A DNA stretch of 64,000 nt, from NCBI RefSeq assembly GCF_000741255.1, contig NZ_JGZB01000003.1, forward strand, positions 248,001 to 312,000, read 5' to 3'. A program made the position numbers and the translations under genes. The notes beneath the pieces were generated by a model. The model ran no database searches. It saw only the letters and a list, made by a program, of their open reading frames with translations, and was not told the DNA's origin. Within the stretch, counting starts at the first letter, position 1, and every line of letters begins with the position of its first letter. Source of the DNA: Bifidobacterium magnum (GTDB lineage Bacteria; Actinomycetota; Actinomycetes; Actinomycetales; Bifidobacteriaceae). Shown one piece after another: positions 1-8,883 of the stretch.

Positions 1-436
1 GGGCAAAATCAGCGAATTCGGTAGCGTCCAGGTGGAAAAACTGCACAGCATCGAACGCTATTCGCACGTCATGCATATCGGTTCCACCGTACGCGGCGTA
101 TTGCGAAGCGACAAAACGGCATTGGACGCCGTGGACGCGATCCTTCCGGCCGGAACGCTTTCGGGAGCCCCCAAAATCAAGGCGTGCCAGCTTATCAACG
201 ACATTGAGGACAACAAGCGCGGCATCTACGGGGGCGCCATCGGCTATCTCGACTTTTCGGGCAATCTCGACACGTGCATCGCCATCCGCATCGCCTACAA
301 GAAAAATGGCAAAGTGTTCGTGCGTTCGGGCGCCGGCGTGGTGGCCGACTCCGTTCCTGAGCACGAATACCAGGAATGTCTCAACAAGGCGGCCGCCGTG
401 GTGCGCGCATTGCAACAGGCGCAGGAGGTGCGATAA
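1..436 (+). CDS. trpE: Anthranilate synthase component I, C-terminal part (cut by window edge)
   Basis: The reading frame is open from base 2 and ends with TAA at 434-436, so only the last 144 residues are visible. They carry the hallmark of the chorismate-binding domain: LPAGTLSGAPK followed by GGAIGY and then DTCIAIR. In the TrpE family this region binds chorismate and Mg2+, and the enzyme makes anthranilate using ammonia from TrpG. trpG starts immediately after the stop codon, which fits the usual TrpE-TrpG complex. PabB or other chorismate synthases share these motifs, but the trp operon context decides the call. The N-terminal half, with any tryptophan feedback site, lies outside the window. 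Confidence 0.93.
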   Translation, partial: GKISEFGSVQVEKLHSIERYSHVMHIGSTVRGVLRSDKTALDAVDAILPAGTLSGAPKIKACQLINDIEDNKRGIYGGAIGYLDFSGNLDTCIAIRIAYKKNGKVFVRSGAGVVADSVPEHEYQECLNKAAAVVRALQQAQEVR

Positions 437-1021
437 ATGATCCTGCTCATCGACAACTACGACAGCTTCTCCTACAACGTGGTGCAGCTCGTGGGCCAAA
501 TCGAGCCCGACATACGCGTGGTGCGCAACGACGCCGTAAGCGTGGAAGATGTCCGACGCATGGATCCCGACGGCATTGTGCTTTCGCCCGGGCCGGGACG
601 CCCCGAAGACGCGGGCATATGCGTGGACGTGGTGCGCGACTTGGGCGCGGATATTCCGATTCTCGGCGTATGCCTCGGCCACCAAGCCATCGGCGTGGCA
701 TACGGGGCCAACGTTTCCTACGCCAAGCGGCTCATGCACGGCAAGCAGTCGGAAACGCAAGTCGACACGGCCAGCCCGCTATTCGCCGGGTGCTCGCCTC
801 GCACCGCCGTGGCGCGCTACCATTCCCTCGCCGTACAGGATGAAGGGCTGCCCGGCTCCCTCATCGTCACGGCCCGCGCCGACGACGGAGAAATCATGGC
901 CATGCAGCACAGAGCCAACCCCGTATACGGTGTGCAATTCCATCCCGAATCCATCATGACGCCCGAAGGCATGCGCATGGTGCGCAACTTTATCGATCTG
1001 ACAAAGGACACCAAAGAATGA
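437..1021 (+). CDS. trpG: Anthranilate synthase component II (glutamine amidotransferase)
   Basis: This is a 194-residue class I glutamine amidotransferase of the usual length for stand-alone TrpG. It supplies ammonia from glutamine to TrpE. The nucleophile is Cys79 in GVCLGHQ, and His169 and Glu171 in VQFHPES complete the triad. The oxyanion-strand motif [11 protein letters not shown] is present near residue 50. The ATG directly follows the trpE stop codon, and the TGA overlaps the trpD start as ATGA, so translation is probably coupled. A p-aminobenzoate role (PabA) is possible in some species that share one subunit, but the position supports TrpG. Confidence 0.95.
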   Translation: MILLIDNYDSFSYNVVQLVGQIEPDIRVVRNDAVSVEDVRRMDPDGIVLSPGPGRPEDAGICVDVVRDLGADIPILGVCLGHQAIGVAYGANVSYAKRLMHGKQSETQVDTASPLFAGCSPRTAVARYHSLAVQDEGLPGSLIVTARADDGEIMAMQHRANPVYGVQFHPESIMTPEGMRMVRNFIDLTKDTKE

Positions 1022-2037
1022 TCAAAGAAGCCATTATCAAAATCGTGGACAAGCAGGACCTGTCCTACGATGAAGCCTACGCCGTCATCGATGAAATCAT
1101 GAGCGGCGAAACGACGCCCACGCAGAACGCGGCGTTCCTGGCGGCCCTGTCCACCAAAAGCACGAAGGCGGAAACGATCGGGGAAATCTCCGGCTGCGCA
1201 GCCGCCATGCGAGACCACGCCACGCGTGTCACCTACGACCATCCCGTCATGGACATCGTGGGCACGGGCGGAGACGGCTCCAAGAGCTTCAACATTTCCA
1301 CCACCGCGGCGCTCGTCGCGGCCGCGGGCGGCATCAAGGTGGCCAAGCATGGCAACCGTGCCGCCTCGTCCAAATGCGGTACCGCGGACTGCCTGGAAGC
1401 GCTGGGCGTCAACATTGAACAGTCTCCGGAAACCTGCATGCGCCTGCTCGACGAAGTGGGCATGTGCTTCTTCTTCGCGCAGAAATACCACACGTCCATG
1501 AAATATGTGGGCCCGATCCGCAAGGAACTCGGCATCCGCACCGTGTTCAACATTCTGGGACCATTGACCAATCCCGCGACGCCCACCATGCAGCTGCTCG
1601 GCGTGTACGACGCGTCGCTGGTCGAACCGCTGGCCCATGTGCTCGCCAGCCTCGGCGTGCGCCACGGCATGGTCGTATACGGACAGGACAAGCTCGACGA
1701 AATCTCGATGAGCGCACCCACCAGCGTATGCGAATTCCATGGCAGCGCCTTCTCGCGCTACGTGATCATGCCCGAACAATTCGGGTTTACGAGTTGCGCG
1801 CGCGAAGAGCTCGAAGGCGGAGCCCCTGAAGAAAACGCCGCGATAGTGCGCTCCATCCTCGCGGGAGAACAAGGTCCGCGCCGCAACGCCGTGCTCATGA
1901 ACGCGGGCGCCGCATTCTCGCTGGCGGGCAAAAGCGAGAACATCACACAGGGCATCGCGCTCGCCGCGTCCCTGATCGATTCGGGCGCCGCGCAAGAGAC
2001 GCTGGACCGTTTCATCACACTGTCGCAGGAAAGGTGA
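1018..2037 (+). CDS. trpD: Anthranilate phosphoribosyltransferase
   Basis: TrpD joins anthranilate to PRPP, giving N-(5'-phosphoribosyl)anthranilate, the second step of tryptophan synthesis. The 339-residue length is normal for the family. The PRPP-binding loop [11 protein letters not shown] starts at residue 82, and the second conserved stretch [12 protein letters not shown] lies near residue 106. It starts inside the trpG stop codon (ATGA overlap), and trpC begins 3 bases after its stop. It is not fused to trpG as it is in enterobacteria. Confidence 0.96.
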   Translation: MIKEAIIKIVDKQDLSYDEAYAVIDEIMSGETTPTQNAAFLAALSTKSTKAETIGEISGCAAAMRDHATRVTYDHPVMDIVGTGGDGSKSFNISTTAALVAAAGGIKVAKHGNRAASSKCGTADCLEALGVNIEQSPETCMRLLDEVGMCFFFAQKYHTSMKYVGPIRKELGIRTVFNILGPLTNPATPTMQLLGVYDASLVEPLAHVLASLGVRHGMVVYGQDKLDEISMSAPTSVCEFHGSAFSRYVIMPEQFGFTSCAREELEGGAPEENAAIVRSILAGEQGPRRNAVLMNAGAAFSLAGKSENITQGIALAASLIDSGAAQETLDRFITLSQER

Positions 2038-2040
2038 GCC

Positions 2041-2829
2041 ATGGAAACCATCTTGACCACGATCGCCCAATATGCCCGTGAACGCGTCCACCGCGCCCAG
2101 CGCTTCCATGCCACGTCCGAGCTGCGCGAACAATGCGAATCGTTGGGACCGGCGGACGGCAAACGGTTCGAGGACGCGCTGCGCGTACCCGGATTGCGGT
2201 TCATTTGCGAAATCAAACGCGCTTCGCCGTCCAAGGGCATGATCAGTCAAGATTTTCCCTATCTGCAAATCGCGCAAGAATACCAGCAAGGCGGCGCCGA
2301 CTGCATCTCCTGCCTGACCGAACCGCGCTGGTTCATGGGCTCGGACCATATTTTCCGCCAAATCCGCCAGGAAATCGCCATGCCCATGATCCGCAAAGAT
2401 TTCGTGGTGGACGCTTACCAGCTGTATGAAGCGCGCCTGATGGGCGCCGACGCCGTACTGCTCATTTGCTCCATCCTCGACCAGCAGGATTTGGAAACCT
2501 ATATGGGCATCGCGCGTCAGCTTGGCCTTTCGGCGCTCGTGGAAACGCACAACGCCGACGAAGTGCGCCGGGCCGTGGATGCGGGCGCCACGCTTATCGG
2601 CGTGAACAACCGCGACCTGCGCGACTTTTCCGTCGATTTTTCCAACGCCCAACGCCTACGCGACCTGGTTCCCTCAAGCGCCGTGTTCGTGGCCGAATCG
2701 GGCGTTTCCTCATTACAAGACGTTTCCAATATCGCCGCGATAGGCGCGGACGCCGCGCTCGTGGGCGAAATGCTCATGCGCGCCCCAGACAAGACCGCCA
2801 TGATTCGCGCCATGCGGGAGGCGTCATGA
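2041..2829 (+). CDS. trpC: Indole-3-glycerol phosphate synthase
   Basis: A 262-residue TIM-barrel protein that closes the indole ring from CdRP, releasing CO2 and water. The diagnostic motif CEIKRASPSKG is present near residue 57, KDFVVDAYQ follows, GVNNRDL lies in the second half and VAESGVSS near the C-terminus, all in the expected order. It is a stand-alone TrpC with no fused TrpF domain. Its TGA overlaps the trpF ATG by 4 bases (2826-2829). Confidence 0.96.
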   Translation: METILTTIAQYARERVHRAQRFHATSELREQCESLGPADGKRFEDALRVPGLRFICEIKRASPSKGMISQDFPYLQIAQEYQQGGADCISCLTEPRWFMGSDHIFRQIRQEIAMPMIRKDFVVDAYQLYEARLMGADAVLLICSILDQQDLETYMGIARQLGLSALVETHNADEVRRAVDAGATLIGVNNRDLRDFSVDFSNAQRLRDLVPSSAVFVAESGVSSLQDVSNIAAIGADAALVGEMLMRAPDKTAMIRAMREAS

Positions 2830-3449
2830 ACACGCCGACCATTCCGCGCATCAAGATTTGCGGACTTTCGCGCGTCGAGGACATTGAAGCCGTCAACACG
2901 TTTCGTCCCGACTACTGCGGGTTTGTGGTCAATGTGCCCCGAAGCGCGCGCAACGTGACGGACGAACAATTGGCGGCGTTGACGGGACGGCTGGATCCCG
3001 GCATCGTTGCCGTGGGCGTTTTCGTGGACGAGCCGATAACGCACATTGAACGCCTGGTACGCGACTCGCATATCCGCGTGGTACAGCTGCACGGGCACGA
3101 AGCCGCGGCCTATGTGAAGCATCTGCGCAACAGGATCCCGGACGTTCCCGTCTGGCAGGCGTTCGTGGTGCACGATCTGGACGATGTGCGCAGGGCGTAC
3201 GCCAGCGACGCGGACATGGTGCTGCTGGACGCGGGCAGGGGAGTGGGCCAATCGTTCGACTGGCACATGCTTTCCGCATGCGACCGCCCGTTCGCGCTCG
3301 CCGGCGGGCTGGATCCCGGCAATGCGCGAGCCGCCGCAGCGACAGGAGCGGTGATGCTCGACGTGTCCAGCGGAGTGGAAACCGCCGGCGTCAAGGATCC
3401 GGCAAAAATCAAGGATTTTATTACGCAAGTACGCACAATGGAGGAATAA
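2826..3449 (+). CDS. trpF: Phosphoribosylanthranilate isomerase
   Basis: A 207-residue TIM-barrel isomerase converting phosphoribosylanthranilate to CdRP. The N-terminal signature KICGLSR, with the catalytic Cys, is present, as are VQLHGHE and the C-terminal phosphate-binding region LAGGLDPGN followed by DVSSGVE. The start at 2826 was chosen because it overlaps the trpC stop as ATGA and places KICGL ten residues in. A separate trpF is noteworthy: many Actinobacteria lack it and use the bifunctional HisA-type enzyme PriA for this step. Confidence 0.93.
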   Translation: MNTPTIPRIKICGLSRVEDIEAVNTFRPDYCGFVVNVPRSARNVTDEQLAALTGRLDPGIVAVGVFVDEPITHIERLVRDSHIRVVQLHGHEAAAYVKHLRNRIPDVPVWQAFVVHDLDDVRRAYASDADMVLLDAGRGVGQSFDWHMLSACDRPFALAGGLDPGNARAAAATGAVMLDVSSGVETAGVKDPAKIKDFITQVRTMEE

Positions 3450-3451
3450 GC

Positions 3452-4663
3452 ATGGAGCCACCAACATCCACGGGCGAACACTGCACGGGGCGCTTCGGCG
3501 TCCACGGCGGCCAGTACGTTCCGGAGACCCTCATGAACGCCGTGATCGAACTCGAGGACGCCTATAACACATTCAAGGACGATCCCGAATTCCGGCGCGA
3601 ACTTGCGGATCTGCTGAACAATTACGCGGGCAGGCCAAGCCGGCTGTACTACGCCGAAAAAATGACGAAAGACTTGGGCGGCGCGAAAATCTATCTCAAG
3701 CGCGAGGACCTCAACCATACGGGTTCCCACAAAATCAACAATGTGCTTGGTCAGGCGCTGCTCGCCAAAAAGATGGGCAAGACGCGCCTGATCGCGGAAA
3801 CGGGAGCCGGCCAGCATGGCGTGGCCACGGCGACGGCGGCGGCGCTGCTCGGCATGGAATGCGTCGTGTTCATGGGCAAGGAAGACACGGAACGCCAGGC
3901 GTTGAACGTCTACCGCATGCGCCTGCTGGGCGCGGACGTGGTACCCGTGACTTCCGGCACCGCCACGCTCAAAGACGCCGTATCCGAAGCCATGCGCGAA
4001 TGGACCTCGCGTATTGACGACACGCATTATTGCCTGGGCTCGGTAATGGGACCGCATCCGTTCCCGATGATCGTGCGCGACTTCCAGGCCGTGATCTCCC
4101 AGGAAATCAAAGAACAGCTCATGGAAGCCGAAGGGCGCCTGCCCGACGTGGTGCTCGCATGCGTGGGAGGCGGCAGCAACGCCATCGGTTCCTTCTACAA
4201 CTTCATTGACGACCCGTCCGTGCGGTTGATCGGATGCGAAGCCGCGGGCCGAGGCATTGACACGTTCGAAACGGCCGCCACCATCAACACGGGATCCCTC
4301 GGCATTTTCCATGGCATGAAATCGTACTTCTGCCAAGACGAATACGGACAGATCGCCCCCGTGTACTCCATTTCCGCGGGCCTCGACTATCCGGGCATCG
4401 GTCCCGAACACGCGTGGCTCCATGACGAGGGCCGCGCCGAATACGTGCCCGTCACCGACGACCAGGCTGTCAACGCGTTCGAATACATGAGCAGGACCGA
4501 GGGAATTATTCCCGCCATCGAATCGGCCCATGCCGTGGCCTACGCCATGGAACTGGCGCCCACGATGGATCCGGACCAGATCATCGTGATCACGATTTCA
4601 GGGCGTGGAGACAAGGATTGCGCCGCCATTGCGCGCTATAGGGGAGAGGACATCCATGAGTAA
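3452..4663 (+). CDS. trpB: Tryptophan synthase beta chain
   Basis: A 403-residue PLP enzyme that condenses indole with serine. The PLP lysine is Lys94 in HTGSHKINN, the glycine-rich phosphate loop is [10 protein letters not shown], and [13 protein letters not shown] marks the N-terminus, so it belongs to the TrpB1 group that partners TrpA. The ATG at 3452 was preferred over upstream in-frame codons because it follows the trpF stop by two bases, has GGAG before it (in ATGGAGGAATAAGC) and gives a normal N-terminus. Its TAA lies 8 bases inside trpA. Confidence 0.96.
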   Translation: MEPPTSTGEHCTGRFGVHGGQYVPETLMNAVIELEDAYNTFKDDPEFRRELADLLNNYAGRPSRLYYAEKMTKDLGGAKIYLKREDLNHTGSHKINNVLGQALLAKKMGKTRLIAETGAGQHGVATATAAALLGMECVVFMGKEDTERQALNVYRMRLLGADVVPVTSGTATLKDAVSEAMREWTSRIDDTHYCLGSVMGPHPFPMIVRDFQAVISQEIKEQLMEAEGRLPDVVLACVGGGSNAIGSFYNFIDDPSVRLIGCEAAGRGIDTFETAATINTGSLGIFHGMKSYFCQDEYGQIAPVYSISAGLDYPGIGPEHAWLHDEGRAEYVPVTDDQAVNAFEYMSRTEGIIPAIESAHAVAYAMELAPTMDPDQIIVITISGRGDKDCAAIARYRGEDIHE

Positions 4664-5444
4664 CATTGAGCAGGCCTTCACGCACGGCAAGGCGTTTATT
4701 CCCTTCCTTACGGCGGGCGATCCCGATCTGGAAACCACGGCGGAACTGATCCGCGCCATGGCCGAGAACGGGGCCGATCTGATTGAAGTGGGCATACCGT
4801 TCTCGGATCCCACCGCGGAAGGCGTCGTGATCCAGGGCGCCGATTTGCGCGCGCTGTCCAGCGGCACTACCACGGACCGCGTCTTCGACATGATCAGTGA
4901 AGTGCGCAAGGACGTGACCATTCCGCTCGTGTTCATGACCTATGCGAACGTGGTGTTTTCCTACGGGCTCGAACGTTTCGCGCAGCGTGCGGCCGAGGTG
5001 GGGGCGAACGGCGTCATCCTGCCCGATGTGCCGTTTGAGGAAAAAGAGGAGTTCGCTCCCGCATTCCGCGCCCACGGCCTGGACATGATCAGCTTTATCG
5101 CGCCCACTTCGCATGACCGTGTCCGCGAAATCGCCAGCCATGCCGAAGGCTTCATCTATTGCATCTCCTCATTGGGCGTGACGGGCGTACGCCAGAAAAT
5201 CACCACCGATATTGGCGCCATGATGCGTCTGGTACGCGAGGCGAACCCGCAGATCCCCTGCGCAGTGGGCTTCGGCATCGCCACACCGCAGCAGGCCGTG
5301 GATATGGCGCGATATTCCGACGGCGCCATCGTGGGGTCCGCCATCGTCAAAATCGTCGCCGAATACGGTACGCAATCGGTGGCGCCAGTATCCGCATATG
5401 TGGCCGAGATGAAGGCGGCGCTGAACGCCGCGTACGGGGCATAG
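4656..5444 (+). CDS. trpA: Tryptophan synthase alpha chain
   Basis: A 262-residue TIM-barrel that splits indole-3-glycerol phosphate into indole and glyceraldehyde-3-phosphate and channels indole to TrpB. The start at 4656, inside the end of trpB, follows GGGGAGAGGA and gives an N-terminus of family length. The general acid Glu44 is in EVGIPFSDP. The second catalytic acid, Asp60 in the E. coli enzyme (LADGP), is Glu55 here (TAEGV), a conservative change. GVTGVR and the phosphate-binding [10 protein letters not shown] are present. It is the last gene of the operon, and a strong hairpin follows about 100 bases downstream. Confidence 0.95.
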   Translation: MSNIEQAFTHGKAFIPFLTAGDPDLETTAELIRAMAENGADLIEVGIPFSDPTAEGVVIQGADLRALSSGTTTDRVFDMISEVRKDVTIPLVFMTYANVVFSYGLERFAQRAAEVGANGVILPDVPFEEKEEFAPAFRAHGLDMISFIAPTSHDRVREIASHAEGFIYCISSLGVTGVRQKITTDIGAMMRLVREANPQIPCAVGFGIATPQQAVDMARYSDGAIVGSAIVKIVAEYGTQSVAPVSAYVAEMKAALNAAYGA

Positions 5445-5541
5445 CGGGGCCGGAGCGTAGTAGATTCGGCGCGTAGTCAGATTCGGGCGTCCGACGCCAT
5501 AAGCGTTCGCGCCGCCCGGTCGGCGTCTGCACGGCATACAA

Positions 5542-5568
5542 AAAGGGCTGGTCCAAGACCAGCCCTTT
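5542..5568. terminator. Two-sided intrinsic terminator between trpA and ackA
   Basis: A perfect 12-bp stem (AAAGGGCTGGTC, loop CAA, GACCAGCCCTTT) lies between convergent genes. The flanking A and T runs let it work in both directions, closing the trp operon on the plus strand and pta-ackA on the minus strand. Confidence 0.85.
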
Positions 5569-5609
5569 CCTATTGCGCTATACGCGCCGCTTGCGGATTA
5601 TCGCCGATT

Positions 5610-6839
5610 TCAGCGGGCAACCTTGTTGCCGTAGGAATCTTCGCCGGCGGCCGCGATGGCGGCGGACTTGCGGGCGATGGCGAGCTCCTCGTTCGTCGGG
5701 ACGATGGCCACGATGACGGAGGATTCCGGGGCGGAGATGATGCGCGGTTCCTTGGAACGCGTATCGTTCTTCTCGTCGTCCAGCTTCACGCCGAACGGAG
5801 CGAGCTTCTCGCACACCTTGCGGCGCACGATTTCGTCGTTCTCGCCGACACCGGCGGTGAACGTGATGGCGTCCAGGCCGCCGAGCTGTGCGGCGTAGGC
5901 GCCGATGTAGCTCACGATGCGGTGGATGTACACGTCGAGGGCGAGCTTGGCGTTCTCGTCGCCTTCGGCGATGAGGCGGTGTACTTCACGCATGTCGCCG
6001 AAGCCCGTCATGCCCATCATGCCCGAACGCTTGTTGAACAGGTCGTCCACGTCGTCCACGGTCATGTCGGCGTTGCGCATCAGGTGGAACACCACGGCCG
6101 GGTCGATGTCGCCCGTACGGCTGCCCATGACGAGACCCTCGAGCGGGGTCAGGCCCATGGACGTTTCGATCGGCTTGCCGGACAGTTCCGCGGAAGCGGA
6201 AGCGCCGTTGCCGATGTGCAGCACGATCTGCTTGAGGCCTTCAGCCGGCTTGCCGATGATCTCCGGAACCACGGAGGAGACGAACTCGTGGGAGGTGCCG
6301 TGGGCGCCGTAGCGGCGGATGTGGTACTGGTCGGCAACTTCCTTGTTCAGCGCGTAGGTGCTGGAAGCGTCCGGCAGCTGGAAGAAGAAGGAGGAGTCGA
6401 ACACGAAGATCTGCGGGACGTCCGGCAGCAGCGCGCGCATGACTTCGGCGCCCTTGGCCTCCGGGCCGTTGTGCAGCGGAGCGAGGACGGCCAGGTCCTT
6501 GACTTCCTGGATCGTCTTGTCGGTGACGAGAGCCGGCTCCGGGAAGACGTGTCCGCCCTGCACCACGCGGTGGCCGACGGCCACGATGCCGGCTTCGTCG
6601 AGCTTCGGGCCGAATTCGTTGAAGAAGCCCAGCACACGCTTGAGACCCTGCTCGTGGTTCTCGATCTTCTCGGTGAGCTCGTGCTTTTCACCGTTGTATT
6701 CGTGCTTGTAGTGACCTTCGATCGGCTCGCCAATCTTTTCCACGAGACCCGAAGCCAGGCCTTCGCCGGTTTCAAGATCTACCAGCTGGTACTTGATCGA
6801 GCTGGAGCCGGAGTTGATAACAAGGACGGTTTTCGCCAT
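5610..6839 (-). CDS. ackA: Acetate kinase
   Basis: A 409-residue ASKHA-family kinase that transfers phosphate between acetyl phosphate and ADP, the ATP-yielding end of the bifid shunt. VLVINSGSSSIKYQL opens the protein, as in known acetate kinases. VGHRVVQGG, HIGNGAS, SMGLTPLEGL with GSRTGDIDP, and FTAGVGEND near the C-terminus follow in order. The start at 6839 was chosen over an in-frame ATG five codons upstream because GGAGGAAG sits just before it. It lies downstream of pta on the same strand with a 108-base gap, so it may be co-transcribed or have its own promoter. Confidence 0.97.
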   Translation of the reverse strand: MAKTVLVINSGSSSIKYQLVDLETGEGLASGLVEKIGEPIEGHYKHEYNGEKHELTEKIENHEQGLKRVLGFFNEFGPKLDEAGIVAVGHRVVQGGHVFPEPALVTDKTIQEVKDLAVLAPLHNGPEAKGAEVMRALLPDVPQIFVFDSSFFFQLPDASSTYALNKEVADQYHIRRYGAHGTSHEFVSSVVPEIIGKPAEGLKQIVLHIGNGASASAELSGKPIETSMGLTPLEGLVMGSRTGDIDPAVVFHLMRNADMTVDDVDDLFNKRSGMMGMTGFGDMREVHRLIAEGDENAKLALDVYIHRIVSYIGAYAAQLGGLDAITFTAGVGENDEIVRRKVCEKLAPFGVKLDDEKNDTRSKEPRIISAPESSVIVAIVPTNEELAIARKSAAIAAAGEDSYGNKVAR

Positions 6840-6947
6840 AAGGGCTTCCTCCATTTGCTAGTATTTTCGCCGCATCCGCGGCTTTTACCATAGTTAAGGG
6901 TACTCGGTGAATCATACATTGACGTTCCGGGCACCCATAAAAGGTGT

Positions 6948-8627
6948 TCAGTCGATTTGCTGGGCTTCGATCGCGGTAAGCGCGATCGTGTTGATGATGT
7001 CCTGGACGAGGGCGCCACGGCTCAGATCGTTGACCGGGCGGTTCAGTCCCTGCAGGATCGGGCCGATGGCGATGGCGCCCGAAGTGCGCTGGACGGCCTT
7101 GTAGCAGATGTTGCCCGAGGTGAGGTCCGGGAACACGAACACGTTCACGTGTCCCGCCACCTCGTTGCCGGGAGCCTTGATGGCCGCCACGTCCGGGGAC
7201 CAGGCCGCGTCGAACTGGATCGGTCCCACGCTTGGCAGGTCGGGACGCTTCTCCTGCAGGATCGCCGTCGCTTCCTTGACGAGGTCGACATCCGGTCCCT
7301 TGCCCGAATCGATGGTGGAGTAGGAGAGCATGCCGATCTTGGGATCAATGCCGAACGACTTGGCCGTTTCCGCGGACTGGATGGCGATGTTCGCCATCTG
7401 GGCCGCGTCGGGGTTCGTGTTGATGGCGCAATCGGCGAATACGGCCACATGGTCGCTGAAGCACATGAGGAACGCGCCGGAAACGCTGGTGGCGTCGGGC
7501 TTCGTCTTGATGACCTGCAGGGCCGGGCGCACGGTGTTGGCCGTGGAGTTGATGGCGCCCGAAACCAGACCGTCGGCATATCCCATCACCACCAGCATGG
7601 TGCCGAAATAGCTCATGTCGGTCAGCTGCTGGGCCGCCTTGTCCGGAGTCATGCCCTTCTTGGCGCGCAGCTCGCACAGCTTGGCGATCATCGGCTCGAG
7701 CACGGCCGCCTCGTGCATGGACTGGAACTTGGCCTTGTCAAGCGAATCGAGTTCCAGGTCCTGCGCGCGCTGCATGATCTCGTCGCGCTCTCCAATAAGG
7801 ATGATGTTGACGATGTCGCGCTTGAGCAGATAGTCTGCGGAACGCAGGATGCGGTCGTCGCTGCTTTCGGGAAGCACGATGGTCTTCTTGTCGGCGCGGG
7901 CGCGCTCGAGCAGGTCGTACTGGAAAGCGAACGGCGTGGTGGGCTTGACGAACGGGGTTTCCAAGGCTTCGAGCAGTTCGTCCGTATTGACGTTTTCGCC
8001 GAAGAGCTTGAGTGCCTCGTCATTGGCGCCGTCCTGGTCGAAGTCCACGTACGGCATGAACCATACTGGCAGCGCGTAGTCCGAGAACTGTTCGCGCAGG
8101 CCTTCGTATTGCGAGTCGCGGCAACCCGTGACGAACACGCCGATAAGCTTGGTACCCGCGGACTCGATGACGTTCTTGCACGATTCGATGGTTTGCGCCA
8201 CTTCCTCGGGCGTACGGTGCATGGTGCATACGGCGAGCACCACGCTCGCCTGCAAATCGGCCGAGACGGCCGCATTGAACGCGAAGCGCTGCGGGTCGCC
8301 AATATTGGAGCGGTCCGAGCCCACGATGATCATGGCGTCGGGAGCAATGGCAGCTTCGGTTTCCGTGAAACGGGTGACAATGCTGGCACGTGCGTCCGAA
8401 GGGTTCAGGCGGGCCATGCGCGGCGTGACGCCGATGGCCTGTTCGAGCGTTTCCGGGGTATTGACCAGATCAAGCAGCGCACCGGTGAGCGCTTCCTGCT
8501 CGGAAACCGCCGGACGGAAAATGCCCGTGCGCTTGCACTGCGACAAGGCGTTGACGACGCCCAGGGCCACGGCGTTGCGACCCCATCCGCCTTCTGGACT
8601 AATAATACTGACATTGATACGACTCAC
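6948..8627 (-). CDS. pta: Phosphate acetyltransferase
   Basis: Interconverts acetyl-CoA and acetyl phosphate and feeds acetate kinase. The 559 residues comprise an N-terminal dethiobiotin-synthetase-like domain (about 1-220) and the catalytic PTA_PTB domain (about 240-559), with KTIVLPESSDDRIL at its start and GLVSGAINSTANTVRPAL, SYSTIDSGKGPDVDLV and FVFPDLTSGNICYK later. It is shorter than the 714-residue E. coli enzyme, apparently because the middle DRTGG domain is reduced or missing. The N-terminal P-loop, usually GDSGKS, reads GGWGRN. The GTG start follows AAGGAG at a normal distance. Confidence 0.95.
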   Translation of the reverse strand: MSRINVSIISPEGGWGRNAVALGVVNALSQCKRTGIFRPAVSEQEALTGALLDLVNTPETLEQAIGVTPRMARLNPSDARASIVTRFTETEAAIAPDAMIIVGSDRSNIGDPQRFAFNAAVSADLQASVVLAVCTMHRTPEEVAQTIESCKNVIESAGTKLIGVFVTGCRDSQYEGLREQFSDYALPVWFMPYVDFDQDGANDEALKLFGENVNTDELLEALETPFVKPTTPFAFQYDLLERARADKKTIVLPESSDDRILRSADYLLKRDIVNIILIGERDEIMQRAQDLELDSLDKAKFQSMHEAAVLEPMIAKLCELRAKKGMTPDKAAQQLTDMSYFGTMLVVMGYADGLVSGAINSTANTVRPALQVIKTKPDATSVSGAFLMCFSDHVAVFADCAINTNPDAAQMANIAIQSAETAKSFGIDPKIGMLSYSTIDSGKGPDVDLVKEATAILQEKRPDLPSVGPIQFDAAWSPDVAAIKAPGNEVAGHVNVFVFPDLTSGNICYKAVQRTSGAIAIGPILQGLNRPVNDLSRGALVQDIINTIALTAIEAQQID

Positions 8628-8883
8628 AGCCGACTCCTTGTGCCAAAATTGCTATACGCGTTCGATTGTTGATGAACACTGGTGACCTCGTTGTTACACC
8701 TGCGTCCATCGTAACGCAAGGCGCATGGGGGAAGCACGGGCGACAAGCGGATTTGAATAGGTGAAAAATGTGAGAATGCACACAATTTTGTGCTCACATC
8801 GAACGACGGCACGCGCGTACATAGAATCCTCAACCATAGGTGATAGCAAGGGATGGCAAGGAATAGAGCATGGAACGAGGTGC

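Noticed and set aside
817..2652. A 611-codon open frame on the minus strand over trpG-trpC
   Set aside because: It is His/Arg/Gly-rich with no domain and lies opposite well conserved trp genes.
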